Positions 9,014 to 17,247 are shown, counted from the stretch's first letter. The stretch: 64,000 nt of DNA from Bradyrhizobium commune (GCF_015624505.1 NZ_CP061379.1:1984001-2048000), one strand, 5' to 3'. A program made the numbers and translations. The notes: generated from the letters alone by a model not told the origin.

Positions 9014-9751
9014 TTAAGCGTTCGCGCCGCCATCGACGGTCAGCGTCGAGCCGGTGATGTACTTCGCCTTGGTGCTCGCCAGGAACGCAACCGCATTGGC
9101 GATGTCCTCGGCCGCGCCATAGCGGCCCAATGCCATGAACTGCTTCAGGGTGTCCGCGGTCGGGCCGTGGGCGGGGTTCATGTCGGTATCGATCGAGCCC
9201 GGCGCCACCAAATTGACCGTGATGTCCTTGGGGCCGACCTCGCGCGCGAGCGCCTTCGTGAACGCGATCAGCGCTGATTTCGAGGCCGCGTAGACGCCGA
9301 GCACCGGCGCGGGCACGCGGTCGGCGAAGTAGCTGCCGATGGTGATGATGCGGCCGCCCTTGCCCAAGTGGGCCAGCGCGGCCTTGCTCGCGACGATCGG
9401 GGAGCGCACGTTGACGTTCAAGAGCGCATCGATGTCGGCAAGCGACATGTCCTTGACGCCGGCCAGTCGCAGAATTCCGGCATTGTTGACCAGAATATCG
9501 AGCCCGCCGAGCGCGGCGACGGTCTTCTCGACCGAGGCCTGGACGGCGGCGACATCGGCGCTGTCGGCCTGGATCGCCACGGCCTTCCGCCCCGTCGCCT
9601 TGATGGCGTCGACGACCTCAGCGGCGCTGTCCGCGGACTTTTCATAGGTGATCGCGACATCGGCGCCTTCCGCGGCCAGCGCCTTTGCAATGGCCGCGCC
9701 GATCCCTCTGCTTGCGCCCGTCACCAGGGCCCGTTTTCCTGCCAGTGTCAT
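9014..9751 (-). CDS. SDR family oxidoreductase
   Basis: A 245-residue classical short-chain dehydrogenase. The cofactor motif is TGASRGIG near residues 12-19, followed by NNAG, an active-site Ser in TIGSYFADR, and the catalytic YAASK. The C-terminal TGSTLTVDGGANA is typical of the 3-oxoacyl-ACP reductase-like branch, and NADP(H) is likely from the basic residue after the glycine motif. The substrate is unknown. AGGAG is 6 bases from the ATG at 9751 and 3 from the ATG at 9754. It is divergent from the TetR gene at 9861, and the shared region carries matched operators, so that regulator probably controls it. Confidence 0.9.
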   Translation of the reverse strand: MTLAGKRALVTGASRGIGAAIAKALAAEGADVAITYEKSADSAAEVVDAIKATGRKAVAIQADSADVAAVQASVEKTVAALGGLDILVNNAGILRLAGVKDMSLADIDALLNVNVRSPIVASKAALAHLGKGGRIITIGSYFADRVPAPVLGVYAASKSALIAFTKALAREVGPKDITVNLVAPGSIDTDMNPAHGPTADTLKQFMALGRYGAAEDIANAVAFLASTKAKYITGSTLTVDGGANA

Positions 9752-9766
9752 CATGCTCTCCTATTT

Positions 9767-9837
9767 TGTAATGATCGACACAGAATAGATAGAGCCTTGA
9801 TCGACGGGGTCAAGTGAATTATGTGTTGATCATTACA
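9767..9837. promoter_or_regulatory. divergent promoters with paired TetR operators
   Basis: TGTAATGATCGACACA at 9767-9782 and TGTGTTGATCATTACA at 9822-9837 are inverted copies with 15 of 16 positions matching. Between and overlapping them lie a minus-strand promoter (TTGACC at 9808-9813, 16-bp spacer, TATCTA) towards the SDR gene and a plus-strand promoter (TTGATC at 9797-9802, 17-bp spacer, TATGTG) towards tetR. Each operator lies just downstream of one -10 element, an arrangement expected for repression of both genes by the TetR protein. Confidence 0.65.
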
Positions 9838-9860
9838 GAAATGGGCGCCAAGGAGACGCA

Positions 9861-10460
9861 ATGGCGGGACGGCCACGGGAATTTGATCGCGAGGCGGCGC
9901 TCGAGGCCGCCATGGTCCTGTTCTGGCGCAAGGGCTATGCGTCCGCCTCGATGAACGATCTGTGCGACGCCATGGGCGTCCGCTCGCCGAGCCTTTATGC
10001 GGCTTTCGAAAGCAAGGAAGCGCTCTATCTCGCCGCGATCGAGCACTACGTGCTGACCCAGGGGCAACCGGTTTGGGACAGGCTCGCGGACGGCGCGACC
10101 GCGCGTGCCGGCATCGGGAATTTGCTGGTCGCCGCGGCCGAGACCCTGCCGAAATCCCGGACGGCCCCCGCCGGCTGCATGGCCGTGCTGGGCGCCGTCA
10201 GCGACGAATGGCCGCCGACCATCGCCCGAATGGTCAAGAAGCTCCGGCTCGACATGCTCGGCAATCTGCGCGCGCGGCTGGAGGCTGCGATCGCCAATGG
10301 CGAGCTGCCGGCCGCAACCGACATCGATGCGCTCAGCCGATTCTATCTCAGCGTCTTCCAGGGCATGGCCATCCAGGCCAAGGACGGCGCCACGCCGGCG
10401 GAGCTGAAAGGCGCCGTCGCAGCGGCGATGGCGGCGTGGCCGGGTGAGGGTGAGCGGTAG
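9861..10460 (+). CDS. TetR/AcrR family transcriptional regulator
   Basis: A 199-residue repressor. The N-terminal helix-turn-helix occupies about residues 8-55 (ALEAAMVLFWRKGYASASMNDLCDAMGVRSPSLYAAF, with the FW..GY signature). The C-terminal ligand-binding part has TRTAPAGCMAVLGA, as in the TetR_C_16/YxaF-like branch. The start is supported by AAGGAG five bases upstream. Its divergent partner is the SDR gene, and operator copies near both promoters suggest control of both genes in response to an unknown small molecule. Confidence 0.9.
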   Translation: MAGRPREFDREAALEAAMVLFWRKGYASASMNDLCDAMGVRSPSLYAAFESKEALYLAAIEHYVLTQGQPVWDRLADGATARAGIGNLLVAAAETLPKSRTAPAGCMAVLGAVSDEWPPTIARMVKKLRLDMLGNLRARLEAAIANGELPAATDIDALSRFYLSVFQGMAIQAKDGATPAELKGAVAAAMAAWPGEGER

Positions 10461-10512
10461 CGAGGCGACGGAGTAACGCGGCGGATGACAGGCATCGACG
10501 CGAGGTGTGCGA

Positions 10513-10860
10513 TCAGTTCACGCTTGCCAGGAAGCCAGCAAGAATTGTCCGGCTCTGGCTGAGCGTCTCGATACGTTCGTCGATCTGGCCGACCTGCTGA
10601 GCGAGGATTCTTCGCAGCTCGTTGCACGGCCTGAAAGCCGGATCGCAGTTCTGCACGCACGGGAGTAGCCGCTGGATCGTTTCGAGCGTCATCCCGGCGG
10701 AACCAAGCATTTTGATCCGCCGCACGGTTTCCTCGTCGGCCGGCCCATAGTCGCGATAGCCGGAGCCGGACCGCTGGGGCGCAAGCAGTCCTTCGCCCTC
10801 GTAGTAGCGAAGCATTCGGACGCTGACGCCGGTCCGCCGGGAGAGTTCGCCAATCTTCAT
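10513..10860 (-). CDS. MerR family transcriptional regulator
   Basis: A 115-residue MerR-type activator. The winged helix spans about residues 1-70 (MKIGELSRRTGVSVRMLRYYE.EGLL) and is followed by the dimerisation coiled coil. CVQNCDPAFRPC supplies three cysteines in the effector region, but the pattern does not match a known metal sensor such as MerR, CueR or ZntR. It is divergent from the quinone oxidoreductase gene at 10946, whose promoter has the long spacer and dyad typical of MerR targets. Confidence 0.88.
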   Translation of the reverse strand: MKIGELSRRTGVSVRMLRYYEGEGLLAPQRSGSGYRDYGPADEETVRRIKMLGSAGMTLETIQRLLPCVQNCDPAFRPCNELRRILAQQVGQIDERIETLSQSRTILAGFLASVN

Positions 10861-10872
10861 CTGAAAAACCTC

Positions 10873-10903
10873 TTGACCCTGACAGCGCTGTCAGACCTTA
10901 CAG
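10873..10903 (+). promoter_or_regulatory. MerR-type long-spacer promoter of the oxidoreductase gene
   Basis: TTGACC at 10873-10878 and TTACAG at 10898-10903 are 19 bases apart, and the spacer contains the perfect 16-bp palindrome CTGACAGCGCTGTCAG at 10879-10894. A 19-20 base spacer filled by a dyad is the hallmark of MerR-activated promoters. It points at the oxidoreductase gene and lies just upstream of the divergent merR gene. Confidence 0.7.
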
Positions 10904-10945
10904 ATTGTGCTCATCCAGGTGAATACCGCTTGCGAAGGAGCAAAC

Positions 10946-11956
10946 ATGAAAACCTTCCATTTGAATGGCGATGCAGGTGCTGGCGGCCTTGTGCGAGCCG
11001 AAGTCAGCAAACCCGAACCCGCCAATGGTGAAGTTCGCATCCGGGTCGAAGCGGCAAGTCTGAACTACCGCGACCTCCTGATCCTCGATCGGGTGGGCCA
11101 GGGTGGGCTCAACGGCCGCGTGCCGCTCTCCGACGGCGCGGGCGTCGTCGATGCCATCGGCTCGGACGTCCAGCAATGGCGGCCCGGCGACCGCGTTGCC
11201 GCATCGTTCTTTCGCGACTGGGTCTCGGGGCCGTTCAAGGCCAGCTATGTTGCGTCAGCGCTCGGTGGCAACACGATGGACGGAATGCTCGCGGAGTATG
11301 TCGTGCTGCCGGCAACGGCGCTCGTCTCCGTGCCGGCGCACCTCACCTCGGTCGAAGCCGCGACCTTGCCCTGTGCCGGTGTCACGGCCTGGCACGGCCT
11401 CATCGCACGTGCCGGGATGGGCAAAGGCGACACACTGCTGGTCCAGGGGACAGGCGGCGTCGCGCTGTTCGGCCTTCAGCTCGCAGCGGCGCTGGGGGCG
11501 CGCGCGATTGTGATATCTTCGTCGGATGAGAAACTCGACCGTGCCAAGGCGATGGGCGCCTCGATCCTCATCAACTACCGTGACACGCCTGACTGGGATG
11601 TCGCCCTGATGCAAGCGACGGACGGCAAAGGTGCCAGCCATATCCTCGAACTCGGCGGCCCCGGCACCTATGATCGATCGCTGCGATCGGTCGCGTCGGG
11701 TGGCAAGATTGTTCAGATTGGTGTTTTGACCGGGTTCGGCCCGAAGCCCGACCTCGCGCGCCTTCAATGGGAGAATGCCGACATCATCGGTGTCACCGTC
11801 GGATCGGTCGAACATTTCACCACGATGAATCGCGTCTTGACCGAACACACGATCCACCCGGTCGTCGATCGGGTCTACGGTTTCGACGAGGCACCCGCAG
11901 CGTATGCTCACCTGCGGACCGGCTCGCACTTCGGCAAGGTCGTTGTCGAGTTCTAG
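10946..11956 (+). CDS. zinc-type alcohol dehydrogenase family, NAD(P)-dependent quinone oxidoreductase-like
   Basis: A 336-residue medium-chain dehydrogenase/reductase. The N-terminal GroES-like fold has VRIRVEAASLNYRDLLIL, and the Rossmann domain has LLVQGTGGVALFGLQLAAALGA. Typical zinc-binding Cys/His residues are missing, which favours the zinc-free quinone oxidoreductase branch. The start is fixed by GAAGGAG before the ATG at 10946. It is transcribed from a MerR-type promoter, so it is probably induced by whatever the divergent regulator senses, such as an electrophile or aldehyde. That inducer is a guess from context. Confidence 0.85.
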   Translation: MKTFHLNGDAGAGGLVRAEVSKPEPANGEVRIRVEAASLNYRDLLILDRVGQGGLNGRVPLSDGAGVVDAIGSDVQQWRPGDRVAASFFRDWVSGPFKASYVASALGGNTMDGMLAEYVVLPATALVSVPAHLTSVEAATLPCAGVTAWHGLIARAGMGKGDTLLVQGTGGVALFGLQLAAALGARAIVISSSDEKLDRAKAMGASILINYRDTPDWDVALMQATDGKGASHILELGGPGTYDRSLRSVASGGKIVQIGVLTGFGPKPDLARLQWENADIIGVTVGSVEHFTTMNRVLTEHTIHPVVDRVYGFDEAPAAYAHLRTGSHFGKVVVEF

Positions 11957-11963
11957 CGGACGG

Positions 11964-11991
11964 GATGGGTTTCGCATCCGCTCGACCCATC
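11964..11991. repeat. short palindromic repeat (GATGGGTTTCGC type)
   Basis: GATGGGT and ACCCATC enclose TTCGCATCCGCTCG just after the oxidoreductase stop. It is a degenerate short copy of the larger element at 13001-13089. Confidence 0.55.
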
Positions 11992-12009
11992 TTGCAAGCA
12001 TGCACGATC

Positions 12010-12168
12010 TCAAAACAGAGCGGCGTTGAGGGCCTGTCCGTAGATCATTGCCGCGACCAGCGAGATCAGCAAGCCCGCGCCCGAGAAGATCGCGAGGACT
12101 TTTAGCGTTTCGACGTCGACATTGGTTCCCGTCGCGCGGGTTATTGCTCTTGCCAGTGCAGCCATCAT
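12010..12168 (-). CDS. small single-pass membrane protein
   Basis: A 52-residue protein with one strong transmembrane helix (VLAIFSGAGLLISLVAAMIYG) after a short N-terminal amphipathic part (ARAITRATGTNVDVETLK). GGAG six bases before the ATG at 12168 supports this start. The open frame continues upstream to 12309, but that part is the translation of a dispersed palindromic repeat. The function is unknown. Small proteins of this look occur in other Bradyrhizobium genomes as far as I recall. Confidence 0.55.
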   Translation of the reverse strand: MMAALARAITRATGTNVDVETLKVLAIFSGAGLLISLVAAMIYGQALNAALF

Positions 12169-12284
12169 CGCCAGCTCCGAAGCAGGCCGCGCGGAGGCGA
12201 GGCCTGCTTCATCATCTAGCGTCGTTTGGCGCATTCGCGTGTGAAGCAGATTACAGGTGGTCCAGTAGCTGCCATGCGGGTGCT

Positions 12285-12315
12285 GGTGGGCACGCTTCGC
12301 TTTGCCCACCCTACG
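12285..12315. repeat. palindromic repeat (GGTGGGCACG...TTTGCCCACC type)
   Basis: GGTGGGC and GCCCACC arms enclose a short loop, matching the better copies at 32691-32784 and 59541-59575. The flanking stretch 12169-12510 holds no other supported feature beyond the DUF417 ribosome site. Confidence 0.6.
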
Positions 12316-12510
12316 CTGTGCGGCATGGCCGGCTCTGAAACCAGCCGGTGACGCTCACGGGATCTCAAGATGCGCGATGCGCCGTCGCACGCAGCTGTGA
12401 ACGAACGAGCCCCGAACGCACGTAACGGCAGCTGCTTGCACCCGTACAGCCCTTGGCGAACGTGCTCGTTCGCAAGCTGACGCATGTGCAATCCGGGGAG
12501 AAACGGTCAC

Positions 12511-12996
12511 ATGAGAGAGTTCTACGTCGCTGAGACCGGTGGTGGTTCCTATCGTCCGCTCGCCATTCTCCGCTGGGTCATGGTGGTCATCTTCGTCTCG
12601 TTCGGGATGCAGAAATTCACGCCGCAATCGGCACAGGGCATCGCCCAGTTCATCGGCAACAGTCCGTTCATCTCCTGGCTGTCGATATTCGGCCTGAGGG
12701 GAGAGGCCTATGTCCTCGGTGTCACTGAATTCGTGATTGCGGCACTGCTCGTGGCAGGCAGCTTCAGCCCAATCCTGTCCGCGCTCGGCTCGTTCATGGG
12801 CGTGGTGACCTTCGCGATCACCTGGTCGTTCTTTTTCACGACGCCGGGCGTCGTCACATGGAGCCTGTCATCCGATCCGATGGCGTGGAATCTCGCCGGC
12901 GAGTTTCTGTTCAAGGATGTCGTCCTGCTCTGTGTGTGCGTCGTGCTGTTCCTCGCCTCTCTGCCGCAATCGGTGGTTCGGCTGCGCACCGGCTGA
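12511..12996 (+). CDS. DUF417 (YkgB/RclC-like) membrane protein
   Basis: A 161-residue inner-membrane protein with four predicted helices. The middle (FISWLSIFGLRGEAYVLGVTEF), the strand SFFFTTPG and the ending GEFLFKDVVLL match the DUF417 family. Its E. coli member RclC belongs to the reactive chlorine response, though no rcl regulator is seen here. The ATG at 12511 is preferred over the ATG at 12484 because GGGGAG at 12494 precedes it. A perfect palindromic repeat immediately follows the stop codon. Confidence 0.8.
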   Translation: MREFYVAETGGGSYRPLAILRWVMVVIFVSFGMQKFTPQSAQGIAQFIGNSPFISWLSIFGLRGEAYVLGVTEFVIAALLVAGSFSPILSALGSFMGVVTFAITWSFFFTTPGVVTWSLSSDPMAWNLAGEFLFKDVVLLCVCVVLFLASLPQSVVRLRTG

Positions 12997-13000
12997 GGCC

Positions 13001-13089
13001 GTAGGATGGGTAGAGCGGAAGCGAAACCCATCATGGCTTCCGAGCGTGTCGAGGCGTGATGGGTTTCGCTTCCGCTCTACCCATCCTAC
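13001..13089. repeat. perfect long inverted repeat, likely bidirectional terminator
   Basis: Arms at 13001-13033 and 13057-13089 are exact reverse complements over 33 bases (core GATGGGTTTCGCTTCCGCTC) with a 23-base loop. The element fills the gap between two convergent genes (DUF417 and GNAT). Degenerate relatives are at 11964-11991 and 17157-17247. It belongs to the abundant palindromic intergenic repeats of Bradyrhizobium. Confidence 0.85.
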
Positions 13090-13102
13090 AGACTTGCGGC
13101 TC

Positions 13103-13606
13103 TCACTGTCGGATGCGGTAAATCACGACATCCTCGCCGTGATGAATCGTGCTCTTTTCGAGGACGTAGTTCGCTTTCTCCAGCACGCGGCGCGACGCGC
13201 GGTGCCCGACGAACACCAGGCCGATGAGCGACGGCAACGCGAGCTGCGACAGCCCGATCTGCGTCAGCGCGATCGCGATCTCGCTGGCAAGCCCCTGGCC
13301 CCAGAATTCCCGCTTGAACGTGTAAGCGATCTCGATCTCGTCGATGCCGTCGACGAGGATGTGCCGGATGCCCGCCCGTCCGGCAAACGCGCCATCGCGC
13401 GTTCGCAGCGCCCACAGTCCGAAACCGTGCCGGTCCCAATGCGCGATGTTGACGGCGAGGTAAGCCTTCGTCGCCTCCGGCGCACGCACGCCGCCGAGAT
13501 AGCGGGACACTTCGGGATCGAGGTGGAGCGCGACGAGGTCGGCGAGGTGATCGTCACGCAATCGCTCGGCGATCAGCCTGTCGGTGGAGAAACGGTCCAT
13601 GGACAC
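13103..13606 (-). CDS. GNAT family N-acetyltransferase (RimJ/RimL-like)
   Basis: A 167-residue acetyltransferase of the RimJ/RimL type. TDRLIAERLRDDHLADLVALH begins the fold, followed by GFGLWALR, the beta bulge region EIEIAYTFKREFWGQGLASE that forms the acetyl-CoA pyrophosphate loop (WGQGLAS), and HRASRRVLEKANYV near the end. The acceptor is unknown and may be a protein N-terminus or small amine. It stands alone between the palindromic repeat and the sensor kinase gene. Confidence 0.85.
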   Translation of the reverse strand: MSMDRFSTDRLIAERLRDDHLADLVALHLDPEVSRYLGGVRAPEATKAYLAVNIAHWDRHGFGLWALRTRDGAFAGRAGIRHILVDGIDEIEIAYTFKREFWGQGLASEIAIALTQIGLSQLALPSLIGLVFVGHRASRRVLEKANYVLEKSTIHHGEDVVIYRIRQ

Positions 13607-13663
13607 TGATAGCCGCTCTTAAGGCCTATCGTCGATCCCTTCGCGATGCGAAACCGCACGACA

Positions 13664-15370
13664 TCAGCACCGGTTGGACCGTTTGGACTCCGTGTCCGGC
13701 CCAAATTCTGACTTGACCGTGTTGAGCGCCGCGGCCAGCTCGTCGATATGATAAGGTTTCGGCAAAATCTGGATACCCGCCAGTTCGGCTTCGTGAACCG
13801 CGGCCTCGGAGTATCCGCTGGTCAGAAGGACGGGGATGTCGCTTCGTCTTCTTTTGATCTCATGCGCCAACTCGACCCCATTCATGCCGCCCGGCATCAT
13901 GATGTCGGAAAAGATCAGGTCGACGGCGCGGCCATCGGCCAAGGCACCGAGCGCGGCGGCACCGCTCGCAGCACGTGTGACCTCGTAGCCGAGCTGACCA
14001 AGCATCTCGCTCACCAGTGCCGCAACCTCGTCATCGTCCTCCACGAGAAGGATTCTGCCATGATTGTCCTTTTTGGGCCGCACCATGTTGAGATCGATGA
14101 GGTGCCGCTCCTTGGGCGGCACGCGGTGGGACCGCGGCAGGTAAAGCTCGATGCTGGTGCCTTGGCCGACTTCCGATCGAATGCGGACCATTCCCCGCGA
14201 CTGCGTCGCAAATCCGTGGACCTGGGCAAGGCCGAGCCCCGACCCTTTTCCGACTTCCTTCGTCGTGAAAAACGGTTCGAAAACGCGCGACAAAATCTCC
14301 GGTCCCATGCCCACGCCGGTATCGACGACGGACAGGCGCACATAGTCGCCAACGATCTGCTCGTCATTCAAATCGGGGAGATTTTCTCCTCGCACGACAA
14401 TCGTGCCGCCATTGGGCATGGCGTCCCTGGCGTTGACCGCCAGGTTGAGAACCACGAGTTCGAGCTCGCCGGGATCGACCTCCACCGGCCAGAGCGTGTC
14501 CGGAAAATCGAACTCGACGTGGACGTCGCCCCTCAAGCTTCGATCGAGCAGCTCGCGCATGCCGCCCATCTGCAAGGCGACGTCGACGGGCTCGGGCCGG
14601 AGCGTCTGCCGGCGCGAGAACGCAAGAAGCTGCCTGGTCAGGCTGGCGCCGCGCTGGGCGGCCTGGACCATCCCGTCCATCAAGCGGCGACGGCGGGCAG
14701 GGTCTGTCTGACGGTCAAGCATGTCCAGCCCGCCGGAAATAACCATCAGCAGATTGTTGAAGTCATGCGCCACTCCGCCGGTCAACTGGCCGATGGCCTC
14801 GATCTTCTGAGCCTGGCGGAGCGCCTCCTCGATCCGGGCGCGCTCGTTCATTTCGAGGCGTAACTGCTCATTGGCATCCTCCAGCGCGCGCGTGCGCTCG
14901 ACGACCAGTCTTTCGAGTTGTTGGGCCGTCTGCTCGCGCGCCTCAAGCAATGCCCGGATCTCGTATTGACGCCCTCGGGCCCGCATGGCCGATTGAATGG
15001 CGCTTGTCAGCGTTATCGGCTGGACTGGCCGTTCGAGCAGCGAGACGTTTCGGAGAAGCGCGACAATGCCGCGGCGCCATGCGACGACGGCGGGATGCTC
15101 GCGATGACTGGTGAGAATGACGAAAGGGAGGTCGGACCATGGCGGCTGATTCGCGATCCATTGCGCCAGCGGCGCCGTATCCTTCCCAAACAGACCTTCT
15201 TCGGCAAGGAAAACCGCCCCTACGCCCGCGGTCATCTCGTCGAGAAGTTGGGGAAGGCTTCGGCAGTTGATCGCTTCGAGGCTCGAGCCGCGGAAGAGCT
15301 CCGCGGCAGCCTGTCCGTCGCGTCCTATCGGAGCAAAGACGAGAACATGATGATCTCGCCTGGCGCTCAT
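13664..15370 (-). CDS. hybrid sensor histidine kinase/response regulator
   Basis: A 568-residue cytoplasmic hybrid kinase. Residues 1-125 look like a receiver-type fold without a clear phospho-acceptor, followed by a coiled coil (about 135-190). The HisKA helix carries phospho-acceptor His202 in GGVAHDFNNLL, and the HATPase domain shows NARDAMPNGG, DTGVGMG and GKGSGLGL. A C-terminal receiver (about 438-555) has the acidic pocket EDDD and Asp489 in FSDIMMPGG. The ATG at 15370 overlaps the stop of the KaiC-like gene as ATGA, so the two are translationally coupled. The pair resembles other KaiC-kinase operons. Confidence 0.88.
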   Translation of the reverse strand: MSARRDHHVLVFAPIGRDGQAAAELFRGSSLEAINCRSLPQLLDEMTAGVGAVFLAEEGLFGKDTAPLAQWIANQPPWSDLPFVILTSHREHPAVVAWRRGIVALLRNVSLLERPVQPITLTSAIQSAMRARGRQYEIRALLEAREQTAQQLERLVVERTRALEDANEQLRLEMNERARIEEALRQAQKIEAIGQLTGGVAHDFNNLLMVISGGLDMLDRQTDPARRRRLMDGMVQAAQRGASLTRQLLAFSRRQTLRPEPVDVALQMGGMRELLDRSLRGDVHVEFDFPDTLWPVEVDPGELELVVLNLAVNARDAMPNGGTIVVRGENLPDLNDEQIVGDYVRLSVVDTGVGMGPEILSRVFEPFFTTKEVGKGSGLGLAQVHGFATQSRGMVRIRSEVGQGTSIELYLPRSHRVPPKERHLIDLNMVRPKKDNHGRILLVEDDDEVAALVSEMLGQLGYEVTRAASGAAALGALADGRAVDLIFSDIMMPGGMNGVELAHEIKRRRSDIPVLLTSGYSEAAVHEAELAGIQILPKPYHIDELAAALNTVKSEFGPDTESKRSNRC

Positions 15371-16881
15371 CCGGCCGATCCTTCCGGCATTGCCTTGCCA
15401 GTGTAACTCGGATTGCCCGAAAAGATGCCGCTGAACTCCTTGAGCGGAGGACCCAACCTGATGCCGGCGCTGCTGAGGCGAAACTCGCGGATGGTGTGCT
15501 CGTGTTGACCGCTGCGCTTCTTGACCACCGACAAGGCACGCCGCACCGTGCCGCCCACCTCGAAATATCGCAGCATGATCACGGCATCGCTCAGATAGCT
15601 GATGTCGAGCGGCGTATCCATTGGCCCGACTAGCCCATGCTGGGCGAGAACCAGGATGGTCAGCACCCCTTGCTGCGCAAGATAGCTCAGGAGCTCGTGC
15701 ATCTGCAGGATGAGAAAGCGTTCGTCCGGCATGGCATTGAGGTAGCCGTTCAGACTGTCGATGATGACGATGCGCGCATTGTCGCATTCGACGCTTCTTC
15801 TCACGTTTGCAGCGAACTCGCCCGGTGACAGTTCGGCCGGATCGATCTGTTGAAAGCGGATGTGGCCGGACTCGATATACTTTTCGAGAGGCAATCCAAG
15901 CGTTTTGGCGCGGGCTTCGACCGTGCCGCGGCCTTCGTCGAAGGCGAAAAAGACTGCGTGTTCGCCGCGCTCGGCTGCCGCTATCGCATAAGTCAATGCA
16001 AGGGATGACTTACCGACGCCGGCGGCGCCTATGAGGAGCGCGTTGGTGCCGCGCTCGAGGCCGCCTCCGAGGAGTTGATCCAGTTCAGTATTGCCGCTAG
16101 GAGTGCATTCGCCGCGAAAAGGCTTGTGATGCTCGGCGGCGACCAGCCGTGGAAAGATATGCAGGCCGCCTTCTTCGATCGTAAAATCATGGAAGCCGCC
16201 GCGAAACTTGATGCCGCGCATCTTTATCACGCGGAGCCGTCGTCGCTCCGCGCCGTAATCGATGGCGAGTTGTTCGAGCATCACCACGCCATGTGCAATC
16301 GAATGCAGTTGCAGGTCGTCCTGGGACGAAGAGAGATCGTCGAGAAGCACGACCGTACACTTGCGGTTGGTGAAGAAGTGTTTCAGAGCCAGGACCTGGC
16401 GTCTGTAACGCAGCGGGTTCTGGGCAAGGAGGCGCAGTTCGGACAGGCTGTCGAGCACGACCCGGGCGGGATTGATGCGCTCGACCTCCTTGAAAACCAG
16501 GTTTGTCGTTTCGTTCAGCTCCATCTCGGCGGGATGGAACACCGTGAGCTCGCGGTCCGGATCGAGCGTCGTCTCCGGTGGCACCAGTTCAAAGATGTCG
16601 ACACCCTCGAGCGACCAGCCGTGCCGTTTTGCGACGAGATCCAGCTCGCGCTTGGTTTCGGACAGGGAAATGTAGAGCCCACGTTCGCCACTCCGGACAC
16701 CCCGCAGCAGGAACTGGAGCGCCATCGTGGTCTTGCCGGTGCCGGGCCTGCCTTCGTACAGGTACATCCGATTGGCATCGAAGCCCCCTCCGAGGATGTT
16801 ATCGAGCCCTTCGCTGCCCGTCGAAACTCTCGGCAAATCTTTGGACTCACCGTCTTGAGCGGCGCTGGCTTTGCTGATCAT
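15367..16881 (-). CDS. KaiC-like double RecA-domain ATPase
   Basis: A 504-residue protein with two KaiC/RadA-type ATPase domains. Domain one has Walker A GRPGTGKTT (44-52), SETKRE with paired acidic residues, and RVVLDSLSELR. Domain two has GAAGVGKSS (285-293) and RIVIIDSLNGYLNA. Cyanobacterial KaiC is a clock protein, but in heterotrophs this family usually works with histidine kinases in light or stress signalling. The ATG at 16881 has GGAAG four bases upstream, while a GTG at 16902 has none. It is the first gene of a two-gene operon with the hybrid kinase. Confidence 0.88.
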   Translation of the reverse strand: MISKASAAQDGESKDLPRVSTGSEGLDNILGGGFDANRMYLYEGRPGTGKTTMALQFLLRGVRSGERGLYISLSETKRELDLVAKRHGWSLEGVDIFELVPPETTLDPDRELTVFHPAEMELNETTNLVFKEVERINPARVVLDSLSELRLLAQNPLRYRRQVLALKHFFTNRKCTVVLLDDLSSSQDDLQLHSIAHGVVMLEQLAIDYGAERRRLRVIKMRGIKFRGGFHDFTIEEGGLHIFPRLVAAEHHKPFRGECTPSGNTELDQLLGGGLERGTNALLIGAAGVGKSSLALTYAIAAAERGEHAVFFAFDEGRGTVEARAKTLGLPLEKYIESGHIRFQQIDPAELSPGEFAANVRRSVECDNARIVIIDSLNGYLNAMPDERFLILQMHELLSYLAQQGVLTILVLAQHGLVGPMDTPLDISYLSDAVIMLRYFEVGGTVRRALSVVKKRSGQHEHTIREFRLSSAGIRLGPPLKEFSGIFSGNPSYTGKAMPEGSAG

Positions 16882-17156
16882 CGAACTTCCTGACGCTTTC
16901 ACCCCAAAAGGGCGTCATCGGTTTGGTCCCAAATCTGATGGCCAAGGCTTCGGGCCGAAACGGGATGTTGGTAAAGGAACTCGAAGGAAGGCCCCGAGTT
17001 CCACTGCGGGAAGAGGGGCGTGGCGCACGGGCCTCAGTCCTCGGCGTCTACCGCGCCGACGAACCGCTGCGGGGGAGTGCCGCCCGCTGCTGAATTTCCG
17101 ATATTGCCATTATGCCGGTGTTTTGCCCGACGGGTCAACCGGCGCGGAGCGCAGTT

Positions 17157-17247
17157 GCGCAGGTTGGGTCGAACGGAAGCGAAATCCTTCGCCACGGGCG
17201 CGTGCCGGGAAATGATGGGATTCGCTTCCGTTCTACCCATCCTGCGC
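17157..17247. repeat. imperfect palindromic repeat (GATGGGTTTCGC family)
   Basis: The arms resemble those of 13001-13089 (GGTTGGGTCGAACGGAAGCG against CGCTTCCGTTCTACCCATCC) with several mismatches. It lies in the gap between the 5' end of the KaiC operon and the 3' end of feoB. Confidence 0.7.

Noticed and set aside
12169..12309. N-terminal extension of the small membrane protein
   Set aside because: It translates a dispersed palindromic repeat, and a good ribosome site precedes the inner ATG at 12168.
13748..14863. 371-codon open frame opposite the hybrid kinase
   Set aside because: Antisense shadow. The kinase on the other strand has a complete set of domain motifs.
15371..15787. N-terminal extension of the hybrid kinase
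   Set aside because: These codons lie wholly inside the KaiC-like gene in another frame. The coupled ATG at 15370 is the natural start.
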